This document shows positions 24,184 to 33,466 of a DNA stretch of 64,000 nucleotides, one piece after another; positions within the stretch are counted from its first letter, which is position 1; the number at the start of each line of letters is the position of its first letter. The position numbers and the translations under genes were made by a program. The notes below the pieces were generated by a model that was not told the origin of the DNA, ran no database searches, and saw only the letters and a list, made by a program, of their open reading frames with translations. The stretch comes from Mycobacteroides chelonae CCUG 47445 (lineage in GTDB: Bacteria; Actinomycetota; Actinomycetes; Mycobacteriales; Mycobacteriaceae): NCBI RefSeq assembly GCF_001632805.1, contig NZ_CP007220.1, positions 124,001 through 188,000 of the forward strand, in the 5' to 3' direction.

Positions 24184-25440
24184 GTGATCGACCTCAAATT
24201 CCTGCGCGAAAACCCCGACGCGGTGCGTGCCTCGCAGCGTCTGCGAGGCGAGGACCCGGCGCTCGTCGACGTGCTGCTCGACGCCGATACGGCACGGCGG
24301 GCGGCGGTGTCGACCGGTGACACCCTGCGTGCGGAGCAGAAGACGGCAAGCAAGAAGGTGGGCCAGGCGACGCCCGAGGAGCGCCCCGCGCTGCTGGCGG
24401 CGGCCACTGAACTTGCCTCTCAAGTCAAAGCCGCCGAGGCCGAGCAGGTAGTCGCTGAGGCCGCGTTCACCGAGGCGCACAAGGCGATCAGCAATGTAGT
24501 GATCGACGGCGTACCGGCCGGGGGCGAGCAGGACTTCGTGGTACGCGAGCTGGTGGGGGAGCCGACTGCTATCGAAAACCCCAGGGACCACGTGGAGTTG
24601 GGTGAGTCACTGGGCCTGTTCGATATGGAGCGCGGCGCAAAGGTCTCCGGCGCCCGGTTCTACTTTCTCACCGGCTACGGTGCGTTGTTGCAACTCGGCC
24701 TGCTGCAGCTGGCCGTGCAGACCGCGGTGGCCAACGGCTTTACGCTGCTGATTCCGCCGGTACTGGTGAAGCCCGAAATCATGGGCGGTACAGGCTTTTT
24801 GGGTGCCCACGCCGACGAGGTATATCACCTTGAGGAGGACGACCTGTATCTGGTGGGCACCTCGGAGGTGCCGATCGCCGGGTATCACTCCGGCGAGATA
24901 CTCGACCTGAGTGAGGGTCCGCTGCGGTACGCCGGATGGTCCAGTTGTTTCCGGCGTGAGGCTGGTAGCTATGGCAAGGACACTCGCGGCATCATCCGGG
25001 TGCACCAGTTCGACAAGGTGGAGGCCTTCGTCTACTGCAAGCCCGAGGACGCCGAGGCGGAGCACGGCAAGATACTGGGCTGGGAACGGCAGATGCTGGC
25101 CCACATCGACGTGCCCTACCGCGTCATCGATGTTGCCGCAGGTGATTTGGGTTCATCAGCGGCCCGCAAGTTCGACTGCGAGGCGTGGGTGCCGACGCAG
25201 CAGGCCTACCGGGAGCTGACCTCCACCTCCAACTGCACCACCTTCCAGGCGCGTCGGCTGGCAGTGCGTTACCGCGACGAGAACGGTAAGCCACAGACCG
25301 CCGCGACACTCAACGGCACATTGGCCACCACCCGGTGGTTGGTGGCAATCCTGGAGAACCACCAGCTACCCGACGGCAGCGTTCGGGTACCCGCGGCCCT
25401 GGTGCCCTTTGTCGGAACCGAAGTGCTGGAGCCCAAATGA
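24184..25440 (+). CDS. serS: Seryl-tRNA synthetase
   Basis: 418 residues, the normal size. An N-terminal coiled-coil arm (residues about 30-105) binds the long variable arm of tRNA-Ser. The class II core carries [16 protein letters not shown], motif 2 [20 protein letters not shown] and motif 3 [18 protein letters not shown]. It activates serine and charges tRNA-Ser and tRNA-Sec-type species. The start is GTG at 24184. It overlaps the following hypothetical gene by four bases (ATGA). Confidence 0.97.
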   Translation: MIDLKFLRENPDAVRASQRLRGEDPALVDVLLDADTARRAAVSTGDTLRAEQKTASKKVGQATPEERPALLAAATELASQVKAAEAEQVVAEAAFTEAHKAISNVVIDGVPAGGEQDFVVRELVGEPTAIENPRDHVELGESLGLFDMERGAKVSGARFYFLTGYGALLQLGLLQLAVQTAVANGFTLLIPPVLVKPEIMGGTGFLGAHADEVYHLEEDDLYLVGTSEVPIAGYHSGEILDLSEGPLRYAGWSSCFRREAGSYGKDTRGIIRVHQFDKVEAFVYCKPEDAEAEHGKILGWERQMLAHIDVPYRVIDVAAGDLGSSAARKFDCEAWVPTQQAYRELTSTSNCTTFQARRLAVRYRDENGKPQTAATLNGTLATTRWLVAILENHQLPDGSVRVPAALVPFVGTEVLEPK

Positions 25441-26255
25441 GCAAGATGTTCGACATCGAGCTGGACGAGCTGCGTAGCTGGTTCGGCTTCGGAGTCGCCG
25501 GGAACTTCGCCGGGCATCTCGAACAGGCCGGGGAATCAGCGGATTTCGTGAATGTCGCCTCAAACGGTGTGGCACCCAAGGGGATATTTCCGTGGTATGT
25601 ACCCGGTGACGACGGGTTTCTGGGCCAGTTCCCCCTCTCGCATGATGAGACGGTGCTGCCCGACAGCGACGCTCCGCTGAACCTGCAGATTGAGCCCGAA
25701 GTGGGCCTGGCATGCCGCGTGCATTGGCGCGGCGACGTTGTCGCTTCGTTGGAGCCGTTCGCGCTGGGTGCCTTCAACGACTGCTCGATCCGGCGTCCCA
25801 ACGCTCCCAAAATCAGTTACAAGAAGAACTGGGGTTCAGCGTCCAAAGGCGTTGCGCAACAGTTCTTTGAGGTCAGCGACCTCACCCCCTACGGCCCAAC
25901 GGCCACCCTGCGGCTGAACTGTCACCTGCACAGCTCGGACGGACAGGAGCATGAGTACGGCGTGGACAGCCCGCTGCTTGGGTACTCCTACTACGGTGAG
26001 GTTCTGCTGGACTGGATCACCGAGCGCCTGGACAACCAAAAGGGTTCCGCAGATACGCCGTTGGAGGATGTGGGTGCGCTCATGGTGGCCGCCGGGCATC
26101 CCGCACACGTGCTGATCGGCATCGGGGCGACCAAGTACACGCCGTTGGGTGAGTCCACGTATCTACAGCAGGGCGATGAGGCCGTGGTCCGCGTGTACAG
26201 CACCTCCTCCGACGAGGTGTCCGAGCTACGGCAGCGGGTTCGTAGCGTCCGCTAG
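25437..26255 (+). CDS. Conserved hypothetical protein coupled to serS
   Basis: 272 residues that I cannot assign firmly. It begins [29 protein letters not shown] and contains [19 protein letters not shown] ([17 protein letters not shown]) and [14 protein letters not shown] segments reminiscent of the fumarylacetoacetate-hydrolase-like fold, where acidic residues bind a metal; DUF5718 is a possible family. There is no signal peptide or membrane helix. ATG at 25437 overlaps the serS stop, so translation is coupled. A link with serine or tRNA metabolism is not supported by anything visible. Confidence 0.75.
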   Translation: MSKMFDIELDELRSWFGFGVAGNFAGHLEQAGESADFVNVASNGVAPKGIFPWYVPGDDGFLGQFPLSHDETVLPDSDAPLNLQIEPEVGLACRVHWRGDVVASLEPFALGAFNDCSIRRPNAPKISYKKNWGSASKGVAQQFFEVSDLTPYGPTATLRLNCHLHSSDGQEHEYGVDSPLLGYSYYGEVLLDWITERLDNQKGSADTPLEDVGALMVAAGHPAHVLIGIGATKYTPLGESTYLQQGDEAVVRVYSTSSDEVSELRQRVRSVR

Positions 26256-26302
26256 GCGGGACGGACGGGTTTGCGGTCCCGAGTTCGCGCTAGCGTCGAG
26301 AC

Positions 26303-26761
26303 ATGATCGAAGGCGTGACCTCGGATACCTACCGGGAGCTTTCTGAGAACGGTGTGCAGAAGCACAACAGCCGGATGATCAGGCTGCTCCGCGAGAACGG
26401 CGGCAAGCTGCCCGGCGTACCCGATGACGAGATGCCGGTGCTCATCCTGACGATCATCGGCGCGAAGACGGGAATCGAACGGTTGACGCCGCTGGGTTAC
26501 TTCGAGCACGAGGGACGCAGGTTCATTGTGGGATCCAACGGAGGACAGCAGAAGCCGCCATCGTGGATCTTCAATGTGCGCTCCCATCCCACCGTGACCG
26601 TCGAGGTAGTTCCGGACAGCTACGATGCCGTTGTGCGCGAGCTGGATTCGGGCGAACGCGACCAACTCTTCCCGGTGCTGGTGGCCAGGTATGCGTTCTT
26701 TGGCGACTACCAGGCACGTATCGAGCGGGTGATCCCGATGTTCGAGTTGATGCCGGTCTAA
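26303..26761 (+). CDS. Deazaflavin (F420)-dependent nitroreductase-family protein
   Basis: 152 residues of the DDN/nitroreductase-like family (PF04075), which uses coenzyme F420H2. Characteristic pieces are MPVLILTIIGAKTGIERLTPL, RFIVGSNGGQQKPPSWIFNV and the RSHPTVTVEV strand. In mycobacteria such proteins reduce quinones or activate nitroimidazole prodrugs. The end overlaps the convergent Rieske gene by four bases. The substrate is unknown. Confidence 0.88.
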   Translation: MIEGVTSDTYRELSENGVQKHNSRMIRLLRENGGKLPGVPDDEMPVLILTIIGAKTGIERLTPLGYFEHEGRRFIVGSNGGQQKPPSWIFNVRSHPTVTVEVVPDSYDAVVRELDSGERDQLFPVLVARYAFFGDYQARIERVIPMFELMPV

Positions 26762-28311
26762 CCGAGCCTTCTGGAGCGCAGCTCGTGCCCCTTGGAGGTC
26801 ATGCAGCGGCCGGTCTCCAGGTTCCAGTCCCATCCGTGCAGGTTGCAGGTGAGCTTGTTTCCCTCCACCACACCGAATTTCGACAGATCGGCCTTGAGGT
26901 GCGGGCAGCGGCGCTGAATCTCCCAGCCATCCAGTGTGATGGAGGCGCTGTCGTCGTGGGCCTCGGCGAACCAGCCGTCGGCGTACGCGATGCGCTCGTT
27001 GGTGAGGCATTTGAAGAAGGTGTACAGGTACTCGTTGTAACCGCCCACGCGCCAGGCCTTGAAGCGGGTGGACAAGAAGATGGTGTTCACCCAGTCGGGC
27101 TCGTCATCACGCAGTACGGTGCGGACCAGCTCCGGTGCGATCCCGAACCCGTAGCGGAACTTCTCATTGGGAATCGGTTCACGGACAATACGTTTCGGAA
27201 AGTCGAGCGCCACAACCTCGTCTCCCATGCGCAGCTCCACCGGATAGCCGATGCCATCGCAGATCTGATCGGTTTGCGCCATGATCGGTTCGAATTTGGC
27301 ACGTAGCGGCCCGAGCAGCGGTTCGCCCTCGGCGGGTGCCCAGGCAGCCTTCTCGGCGGCCAGTACAGGAGCCATCCGCTGCGCGTACTCCTCGATGTAG
27401 GCGGCCTTGCCGGCGCCGAAGATGTGTTCGGCCTCCTCGTCGGACACCGGATGCGTCAAAGAATTCAATTCGGAGCCGGTGAAATCCGCAACGGTGCCGG
27501 GAATCATCAGTAGGCCCTTGTCGTGTCCGTGCTGGCGCATCTGGTCCAGGAACACCAGCTGGTCCGGGAAGATGTTCGCCGGGTCGCCGTGGTCGTCGTT
27601 GAGGTCACGCAGTTCGGCGTCCAAAAAACACGGTGGCCCAGCGGACGGGATGACCCAGGTGGCGCCCACCTGCGCGATGTACTGACGGCACCGGTCCATT
27701 CCGCGCTGCCGCTTCTGGGTGCCGAAGGCTTCTTTGGCGCGCGTGGGCATGTCGTAGACCATCGGATACCAGATAGCCCCGGAGTACTGCAGCATGTGCA
27801 CGTCGATGTGCCCGAACTCTTCGGTCAGCACGTCAAGATCGACCGGCCGGGCGTCGTTCATATTGAAAGCCGTTGTGGTGCCATCGAATACCACGAGTCC
27901 GGAGTCGCCGATGGGTCCGTCGGCCGGAGCGCGCAATGCGATGATCATGACATCCAAGTCGCCCTTGGGGCCGCTCACCCGATGCTTCACCGAGTCCTCG
28001 GTCTCCACGAACGTGTGGAACCCCAAACCCTCAAGCTCACGCTTCAGATCAGGCACCGGATAGTCGGGCAGTAGCACCACCGCGTCCTTGTTGACGTGCT
28101 CGGTCAGGTTCTTCGGGTCGTAGTGGTCCTTGTGCAGATGTGAGACGTAGAGGTAGTCGCAGTTCCCCAGCCGGTCCCAGTCCAGGGTGCTGTTGTCGGG
28201 ATAGGGAAACCAGGAGGCGAAGTACGCAGGGTTGACCCAGGGGTCGCAGAGGATGCTGCCCGCCGCCGTTTCGATGAAGAATCCGGCGTGGCCGACACTG
28301 GTGACTCGCAT
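26758..28311 (-). CDS. Metallo-beta-lactamase-fold / Rieske [2Fe-2S] protein
   Basis: About 517 residues. The N-terminal half is an MBL fold with the metal motif VSHLHKDHYD (HxHxDH) after SILCDPWVNP. The C-terminal 100 residues are a Rieske domain with the cluster ligands CPH and CNLHGWDW. This combination recalls CMP-Neu5Ac hydroxylase-type proteins, but with the Rieske domain at the C-terminus. It is therefore probably a Rieske-linked oxygenase or hydrolase; the substrate is unknown. ATG at 28311 precedes the conserved VTSVGHAGFFIE strand. It is divergent from a MarR gene 119 bases away, a common regulator-target layout. Confidence 0.85.
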   Translation of the reverse strand: MRVTSVGHAGFFIETAAGSILCDPWVNPAYFASWFPYPDNSTLDWDRLGNCDYLYVSHLHKDHYDPKNLTEHVNKDAVVLLPDYPVPDLKRELEGLGFHTFVETEDSVKHRVSGPKGDLDVMIIALRAPADGPIGDSGLVVFDGTTTAFNMNDARPVDLDVLTEEFGHIDVHMLQYSGAIWYPMVYDMPTRAKEAFGTQKRQRGMDRCRQYIAQVGATWVIPSAGPPCFLDAELRDLNDDHGDPANIFPDQLVFLDQMRQHGHDKGLLMIPGTVADFTGSELNSLTHPVSDEEAEHIFGAGKAAYIEEYAQRMAPVLAAEKAAWAPAEGEPLLGPLRAKFEPIMAQTDQICDGIGYPVELRMGDEVVALDFPKRIVREPIPNEKFRYGFGIAPELVRTVLRDDEPDWVNTIFLSTRFKAWRVGGYNEYLYTFFKCLTNERIAYADGWFAEAHDDSASITLDGWEIQRRCPHLKADLSKFGVVEGNKLTCNLHGWDWNLETGRCMTSKGHELRSRRLG

Positions 28312-28430
28312 AAGCCCCAGCCTATCGAGCTGCATATTCTGCGCAAAAAGGTGCAGAAGTCGCACGAAAATGCACCGAAGGCCTCTAGAGAACCACGGGA
28401 TGATTAGCGAAACTACGTAAAATTGGCCCG

Positions 28431-28862
28431 GTGTCCACCACCGATGGCCTCACCGCCGATGTCCTTACCGTGATCGCACGGCTCAACCGCTGGGTGTCCA
28501 GCCAGGCAGAGTTGCCCGTACCCACCGGCCAGGCAAGGCTGCTGGCACTCGTCGGAGAGATGGAGGACGCCCGAATCTCCGATCTGGCGCAGGCCGACCA
28601 CTGCAGCCAGCCGACGATGACCGTGCAGTTGAAGCGGTTGCAGGACGTCGGGTATGTCGAGCGGCGCGTCGACCCCACGGACAAGCGGGCACAGCGGATC
28701 AAGCTGACCGCGGCCGGACGTGATGCCTTGGTCGCCATGCGCGCCGAGCGGCAGAGTGTCCTGGATCCGTGGTTGAGCACCTTGCCGCCTGATGAGCAGC
28801 GCACCCTTGCCGAGGCTGCCGCGATCCTGGAGGGTCTGATCCGCCGGATGGCCAACGCCTAG
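28431..28862 (+). CDS. MarR-family regulator
   Basis: 143 residues with a winged helix-turn-helix: MEDARISDLAQADHCSQPTMT, then a wing of KRLQDVGYVERRVDPTDKRAQ (DPxDxR signature). It should act as a dimer that represses genes and releases DNA when a phenolic or redox ligand binds. Its GTG start at 28431 is divergent from the MBL/Rieske gene, which is the likely target. Its end overlaps the convergent FAD monooxygenase gene by four bases. Confidence 0.9.
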   Translation: MSTTDGLTADVLTVIARLNRWVSSQAELPVPTGQARLLALVGEMEDARISDLAQADHCSQPTMTVQLKRLQDVGYVERRVDPTDKRAQRIKLTAAGRDALVAMRAERQSVLDPWLSTLPPDEQRTLAEAAAILEGLIRRMANA

Positions 28863-30193
28863 TTGGACGGTACGGTGAACAGAATTCGAAGAGATGGCCA
28901 TGTGGTGCGCGACGGTGGATCGATGAGTTGTGACACCCGCAGGAACGCCTCAGCCACCGTGACGTCCCTGGCCATCGATAAACAGATCCTGTCGAACCAC
29001 CAGCGCCAGAATCGCTGCGGACCCGCACGCCAGCCGTGTCGGTCAAAAATCGCCCAGTCGAGCTGAAGATACGAAACCCATAGGGGCCGAAGTACTTGCG
29101 CCGTTCGTCGGAAGTATCGGTGCGCAAGACGGCGATCTCCTCTGCGTAGGCAGTCGCGCAATGCGACTGCCTCGCAGGCGGAAACGGCCATGCCTTGGCC
29201 GAAGATCGGGTTGAGGCTACAGACGGCATCGCCGATGGCCAGGAGTCCTGTCGGGAACTGGCGCATCTTGTCGTATCGGCGCCAGTACCCGCCGGGATGA
29301 CGGTGCCCTACGACGTCGGTGAGTGGTTGCGCCTCGTGCAGGGCTCGTATCACCCGGGGCGGAAACAGTTCGGCTGCCCACGCCTGCATGGCGGAGCGGT
29401 CCGCAGGGGTATCGCCGTCGGCCAGGTTGAGGACGGAGAACACCCATGTGTCGTCCTCGGCCTGTTGGATGGCTGCGCCTCTGAGGCCACCGGGATCAGG
29501 CTGTCTCATGATGAGTTTCTCGGTCACCGAGCCCGGGGCCAGCCGGAACCATTGGCTCGCGTAACTCAGCGGCCGCTTGGTGTGCTGGAGCCGAGGTTGT
29601 GCGTATCCGAGGTTCTCCAGCAGGAGCGGCAGACGTGAGCCTTGCCCCGTCGCGTCGATTACCAGCTCGGCTCGCAGAGTCCGCTTGAGTCCGTTGGTCC
29701 GTTCCGCGATCCGGACCCCCGTCACGGCCCTCGGGGTGTCGGTTATCAGGTTCACGAAGTCGTGACCGTCCAGGATGGATACGTTCTCGACGCCGCTAAC
29801 CCTTTGACGGATAGTCGATTCCAGAAGGATGCGGCTGGCGAACCAGAATTTGAGTGAGCCCGGATCTCTAAAACGCCCGGACCGGCTCATCTCCTGGCCA
29901 CGTGTGCGGAGCGAAACCAGCGAGAGATCACCCTCGTCACTGACGGGAGCACCGGCAGCGCGCAGTTCCTCGTCCAGTCCCGGAAAGAGTTGTGTCAGCG
30001 CCTGCATACCGCCGACGAGCAGTCCATGCAGATGCCTTGCCTGGGGTACCCCCCGGCGCTGCTGCGGACCCTGTGGCAGCGCATCACGTTCGACAACCGT
30101 CACCTGGTCGTAGAACTCCGAGACCACCCGCGCGGCGGCTAGCCCGGCGATGCCCGCACCAAGTACTACGGCATGCGTACCCAATCGCTCCAT
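28859..30193 (-). CDS. FAD-dependent monooxygenase / geranylgeranyl-reductase-like protein
   Basis: 444 residues of the GR2/PHBH-like flavoprotein class. The FAD loop VVLGAGIAGLAAARVV is at the N-terminus, ELVIDATGQGSRLP is near the middle, and the second FAD motif LLAIGDAVCSLNPIFGQGM is near residue 325. A C-terminal segment with several Trp residues (QRFWRWWFDR) could bind lipids. Such proteins oxidise aromatic compounds or reduce isoprenoids. The upstream region carries an inverted repeat (30205-30228, TCCACCC/GGGTGGA around ten bases) 12 bases before the start, possibly an operator. Confidence 0.85.
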   Translation of the reverse strand: MERLGTHAVVLGAGIAGLAAARVVSEFYDQVTVVERDALPQGPQQRRGVPQARHLHGLLVGGMQALTQLFPGLDEELRAAGAPVSDEGDLSLVSLRTRGQEMSRSGRFRDPGSLKFWFASRILLESTIRQRVSGVENVSILDGHDFVNLITDTPRAVTGVRIAERTNGLKRTLRAELVIDATGQGSRLPLLLENLGYAQPRLQHTKRPLSYASQWFRLAPGSVTEKLIMRQPDPGGLRGAAIQQAEDDTWVFSVLNLADGDTPADRSAMQAWAAELFPPRVIRALHEAQPLTDVVGHRHPGGYWRRYDKMRQFPTGLLAIGDAVCSLNPIFGQGMAVSACEAVALRDCLRRGDRRLAHRYFRRTAQVLRPLWVSYLQLDWAIFDRHGWRAGPQRFWRWWFDRICLSMARDVTVAEAFLRVSQLIDPPSRTTWPSLRILFTVPSN

Positions 30194-30331
30194 GGAGACT
30201 CCTGTCCACCCCGACCTCCCCGGGTGGAGTATTCAGCGATCTACGCGGGGCGGACCAGACCTTGTGTCTCGATTGGATTGCGACTCCCTAAGAGCGGCCT
30301 TACTTGTGCGCGGTAGCGGAGTTCTGTCGGT

Positions 30332-31045
30332 TCATTCGTTCTCGAACAAGTGTCGTAGATACGCGCGTGGGTCGGCGAGGAAGCGCTGCCAGTGCCCGAC
30401 CATCTCTAGTTCGTTCCAATCGCTTTGGTGTACACCGTCTTCGCCGAATTCCAGGATGGTGGCGCCGGGGAAGGCCGCGAGTACGGGGGAGTGGGTGGCC
30501 ATGATGACCTGAGATCCCGCGGCGACCACGGCGTCCAGCATCGCCATCAGTTGCAGGGATGAGGTGAAGGACAGCGCCGCCTCGGGTTCGTCGAGGATGA
30601 ACAGTCCGCGCTCCATATCCCGCTCGGCGAGGAACGCCAGAAACGACTCGCCATGCGAGCGTTCGTTGAGTCTGCCCTCGAAGATCTGTTCCGGGGTGCG
30701 CTGGTCGACCGCCGTGAACAGCTGGTGCATTGCCTCGGCCCGCAGGAAACATCCTCCGCCGGGGCGCGGATGTTCGGCATCGAAGGTGACGGCCCAGTAC
30801 AGGTCGGTGTCCTCGGTTCCACCGGGTGCGCCCCAGTGTTTGACGGCATAGGGCAGCCGCGAACGCCACGAGGAAGCCACCGCTTCCAGGAACGTGGACT
30901 TGCCCGAGCCGTTCTCGCCCACGATGACGGTGACGCCGGTGGTCAATCGCAGGGGTTCTCGAGCGATCTGTGCGATCGCAGGGATCTCCAAATACCAAGC
31001 ATCGGGCTGCTTTTCACGATCGATCGCGATCTGGCGCAGGATCAC
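30332..31045 (-). CDS. AAA/ABC-type ATPase (SMC-like head)
   Basis: 237 residues with Walker A GENGSGKST at about residue 43, a signature-like RSHGES, Walker B LFILDEPEAALS and an H-loop-like VIMATHSPVL. There is no membrane domain and no long coiled coil, and no partner gene is adjacent, so it is a stand-alone ATPase of the AAA_21/AAA_23 group rather than a transporter subunit. Related small ATPases occur near repair or defence genes, but nothing local supports this. GTG at 31045. It is divergent from the nitronate monooxygenase operon. Confidence 0.85.
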   Translation of the reverse strand: MILRQIAIDREKQPDAWYLEIPAIAQIAREPLRLTTGVTVIVGENGSGKSTFLEAVASSWRSRLPYAVKHWGAPGGTEDTDLYWAVTFDAEHPRPGGGCFLRAEAMHQLFTAVDQRTPEQIFEGRLNERSHGESFLAFLAERDMERGLFILDEPEAALSFTSSLQLMAMLDAVVAAGSQVIMATHSPVLAAFPGATILEFGEDGVHQSDWNELEMVGHWQRFLADPRAYLRHLFENE

Positions 31046-31100
31046 GTCTTGATGGTATCGGGTCTGTAATTTCTCCCATTGCGGTATGTAGTGTGGATTT

Positions 31101-31119
31101 CGTTCTGAAAAACAGAACG
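31101..31119. promoter_or_regulatory. Inverted repeat, probable LysR-type box
   Basis: CGTTCTG and CAGAACG are exact reverse complements around AAAAA. The inner TCTGAAAAACAGA also fits the T-N11-A pattern of LysR-type sites. It lies 57-75 bases upstream of the nitronate monooxygenase start at 31176, consistent with activation by the LysR protein encoded downstream. Confidence 0.65.
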
Positions 31120-31130
31120 CTCCTATCGTT

Positions 31131-31155
31131 AGAAACCGTTGGACCTGCGGTTTCT
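31131..31155. promoter_or_regulatory. Second inverted repeat upstream of the nitronate monooxygenase operon
   Basis: AGAAACCG and CGGTTTCT are exact reverse complements separated by nine bases (TTGGACCTG). It lies just downstream of the 31101-31119 repeat and 21-45 bases before the ATG, so it overlaps the expected promoter or leader. It could be a second regulator site or an RNA hairpin. Confidence 0.5.
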
Positions 31156-31175
31156 CGCGAACCTACGGTTGAGGC

Positions 31176-32156
31176 ATGACATTGAAAACTCGGCTGACCC
31201 GCCATTTCGGTATCGAGCATCCGGTGGTCCTGGCGCCGATGGACGATGTCGCCGACGCGCGTCTTGCCAGTGCCGTCAGCGCGGCGGGTGGCCTCGGCCT
31301 GCTCGGCGGCGGTTACACGAACGAGGTGTGGGTTCGCCGGCAGTTTGACCAGCTCAGCTCCGCCGTCGGGTGCGGCTTCATCACCTGGACCCTGAACGGC
31401 AAGGACCATGTCCTTGATTTCGCACTGGAGCAGAGTCCCGCGGCGATCTTTCTGTCTTTCGGAGACCCCGCGCCCTATGCGCCGCGTATCCGGGCCGCCG
31501 GAGTGCCTCTGATCTGCCAGGTCCACAACGTCGAGCAGGCTTCCCGGGCCATCGAGGTGGGCGCCGACGTCATCACCGCGCAGGGCGCAGAAGGGGGTGG
31601 ACACGGAGCCGGACAACGGTCGACGTTCACGTTGGTTCCAGAGATCGCGGACCTTGTCGCGAAGAACGCGCCGCAGGTCCTGGTGCTGGCTTCGGGCGGA
31701 GTGACCGATGGCCGCACCCTGGCGGCGGCGCTGGCTCTGGGTGCGGACGGTGTGGTGGTCGGGACCCGGTTCTGGGCATCACAGGAAGCGGCGATCTCCC
31801 GGGTTGCTCAGCAGTACGCACTCCAGGCCGACGGCGACAGCACCATCCGTCAACACGTCTATGACATTGTGCGCGGCAAAGACTGGCCGTCTACCTATAG
31901 CGGCAGAGTGCTGCGCAACAGCTTTGTCGACAGATGGCACGGCCACGAGGACAAGCTCGCCGAACATCTCGAGCAGGCTCGGTCCGAATACCAGATCGGG
32001 GTGGCCGCCGAGGATTACCGCGTTGCCAATCTGGTCGTTGGCGAGGGCATCGGGCGGATACGGCATATCGAGAGTGCCGCAGACATCATCCATTCCATGG
32101 TGGCTCAGGCCGCCGCCATCAACCCGGCGTATCAAGGAGTCAGCACATGCCACTAG
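31176..32156 (+). CDS. Nitronate monooxygenase
   Basis: 326 residues, an FMN-dependent TIM-barrel enzyme that oxidises alkyl nitronates or propionate-3-nitronate. The family features are HPVVLAPMDDVADARLASAV, the GADVITAQGAEGGGHGA segment with the catalytic-site His, and VLASGGVTDGRTLAAALALG (phosphate binding) followed by GADGVVVGTRF. It overlaps the next tautomerase gene by ten bases. The operon includes a LysR regulator, so the enzyme likely degrades a nitro compound or toxin that also acts as inducer. Confidence 0.92.
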   Translation: MTLKTRLTRHFGIEHPVVLAPMDDVADARLASAVSAAGGLGLLGGGYTNEVWVRRQFDQLSSAVGCGFITWTLNGKDHVLDFALEQSPAAIFLSFGDPAPYAPRIRAAGVPLICQVHNVEQASRAIEVGADVITAQGAEGGGHGAGQRSTFTLVPEIADLVAKNAPQVLVLASGGVTDGRTLAAALALGADGVVVGTRFWASQEAAISRVAQQYALQADGDSTIRQHVYDIVRGKDWPSTYSGRVLRNSFVDRWHGHEDKLAEHLEQARSEYQIGVAAEDYRVANLVVGEGIGRIRHIESAADIIHSMVAQAAAINPAYQGVSTCH

Positions 32157-32560
32157 TGCGTATCGACGTTACTTCCGACCGGTCACGTGATCAGCAACGC
32201 GCCATCGCCGACGCCGTGCATGACGCCTTGGTCGAAGTGTTGAAAATCCCTGCACGAGACCGATTTCAGATCATCACGGGGCATGAGGCCGCCGACATCA
32301 TCGCAGAGGATGCGGGACTGGGGTTCACGCGATCGGCCCGTGTGGTGATCGTGCACATCTTCACCCAGGCCGGCCGTACCGCGGAGACCAAGCAGCGGAT
32401 CTTCGCCGAGCTGGCCAACAGGCTGGCCGCCGTCGATGTGGCGGGCGCGGATCTTTTCGTGGCGATCAGCGAAAATGGGCCGCAAGATTGGTCTTTCGGC
32501 TTCGGTAACGCGCAGTACGTTACCGGTGAGCTGGCTGTGCCCGCCGCGGCGAGCGCATGA
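32147..32560 (+). CDS. Tautomerase-superfamily protein
   Basis: 137 residues beginning MPLVRIDV, so Pro1 becomes the N-terminal catalytic residue after Met removal. The tandem beta-alpha-beta layout (DQQRAIADAVHDALVEVLKI and AETKQRIFAELANRLAAV) fits the two-domain cis-CaaD/4-OT-like group. An AAGGAG ribosome-binding site lies eight bases before the ATG, even though the gene starts within the end of the previous one. It probably isomerises or dehalogenates the product of the nitronate monooxygenase step. Confidence 0.9.
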   Translation: MPLVRIDVTSDRSRDQQRAIADAVHDALVEVLKIPARDRFQIITGHEAADIIAEDAGLGFTRSARVVIVHIFTQAGRTAETKQRIFAELANRLAAVDVAGADLFVAISENGPQDWSFGFGNAQYVTGELAVPAAASA

Positions 32561-32572
32561 TGGACTCCTGAC

Positions 32573-33466
32573 ATGGAGCTCAGTGACATCACGCATTTCC
32601 TGGCAGTTGCCGAGGCCGGTGGCATCTCTCGCGCCTCGAAACAGCTACACACCGTGCAGTCCAACGTCAGCAGCCACATCAGGGCGCTAGAGGACGAGCT
32701 CGGCGTCGAGCTGTTCCGGCGACATGCCCGGGGCATGACTCTGACCAACGCAGGGGAGGCTTTTCGGCCCTACGCCGAGCGGCTTACGGCGCTGCTGCGT
32801 GAGGCGACCCAGGTGGTTGGCGACGAGGCCGAACCCACCGGAACACTGGCCATCGGCGCGATGGAAACCACAGCAGGACTGCGACTGCCGGACATCCTGG
32901 CCACATACGCCGCCGCCTGCCCTCGAGTGGATTTCACACTCACCACAGGCACCTCCGCCGAGCTGACCGGCATGGTGAACGATCGTCGGCTCGATGGCGG
33001 CTTCGTCTGCGGACCTGTCGAACACGACGCTCTCACAGCGAATGCGGCCTTCGTGGAAGAGCTGGTACTGGTCACCGCCCAACACCACGGCGACATCCGT
33101 GATGTCTTCGATTCCCCGGCACGCATGCTGGTCTTCCGCAACGGGTGTGCCTACCGAGAGAGGTTGCAGGAGATCTTCGCCGATCACGGCAACGCGGACC
33201 CGCAGGTTCTTGAATTCGGAAGTTTGGAGGGAATTCTCGGATGTGTCGCGGCCGATATGGGTGTGACGTTGCTTCCGGTCGCAGTGGTCATGGCCTCGCA
33301 GCGTGCAGCAGCGCTGCGGGTGCATCAGCTCCCGCCACTGCAGGCGCGAGTCGAGACGCTGTTCATCCGGCGAGCGGACTCGGTTGTCTCACCAGCGATG
33401 TCGCAGTTCCTTCGCCAGCTGCAGCGTGCCGGTTCACCCGCGGTGCTGCGCGCGGTCGGCCGGTGA
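32573..33466 (+). CDS. LysR-family regulator
   Basis: 297 residues. The N-terminal winged HTH reads ITHFLAVAEAGGISRASKQL with VQSNVSSHIRALEDELGVEL, and is followed by a periplasmic-binding-protein-like effector domain (about 90-290). It is the third gene of the nitronate monooxygenase operon, 12 bases after the tautomerase. The inverted repeats at 31101-31155 are its likely sites. It ends one base before the convergent CHAP gene. Confidence 0.92.
   Translation: MELSDITHFLAVAEAGGISRASKQLHTVQSNVSSHIRALEDELGVELFRRHARGMTLTNAGEAFRPYAERLTALLREATQVVGDEAEPTGTLAIGAMETTAGLRLPDILATYAAACPRVDFTLTTGTSAELTGMVNDRRLDGGFVCGPVEHDALTANAAFVEELVLVTAQHHGDIRDVFDSPARMLVFRNGCAYRERLQEIFADHGNADPQVLEFGSLEGILGCVAADMGVTLLPVAVVMASQRAAALRVHQLPPLQARVETLFIRRADSVVSPAMSQFLRQLQRAGSPAVLRAVGR

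Noticed and set aside
28312..28430. MarR operator between the MBL/Rieske and MarR genes
   Set aside because: TTAGCGAAACTACGTAA has only partial symmetry, not enough to annotate as a site.
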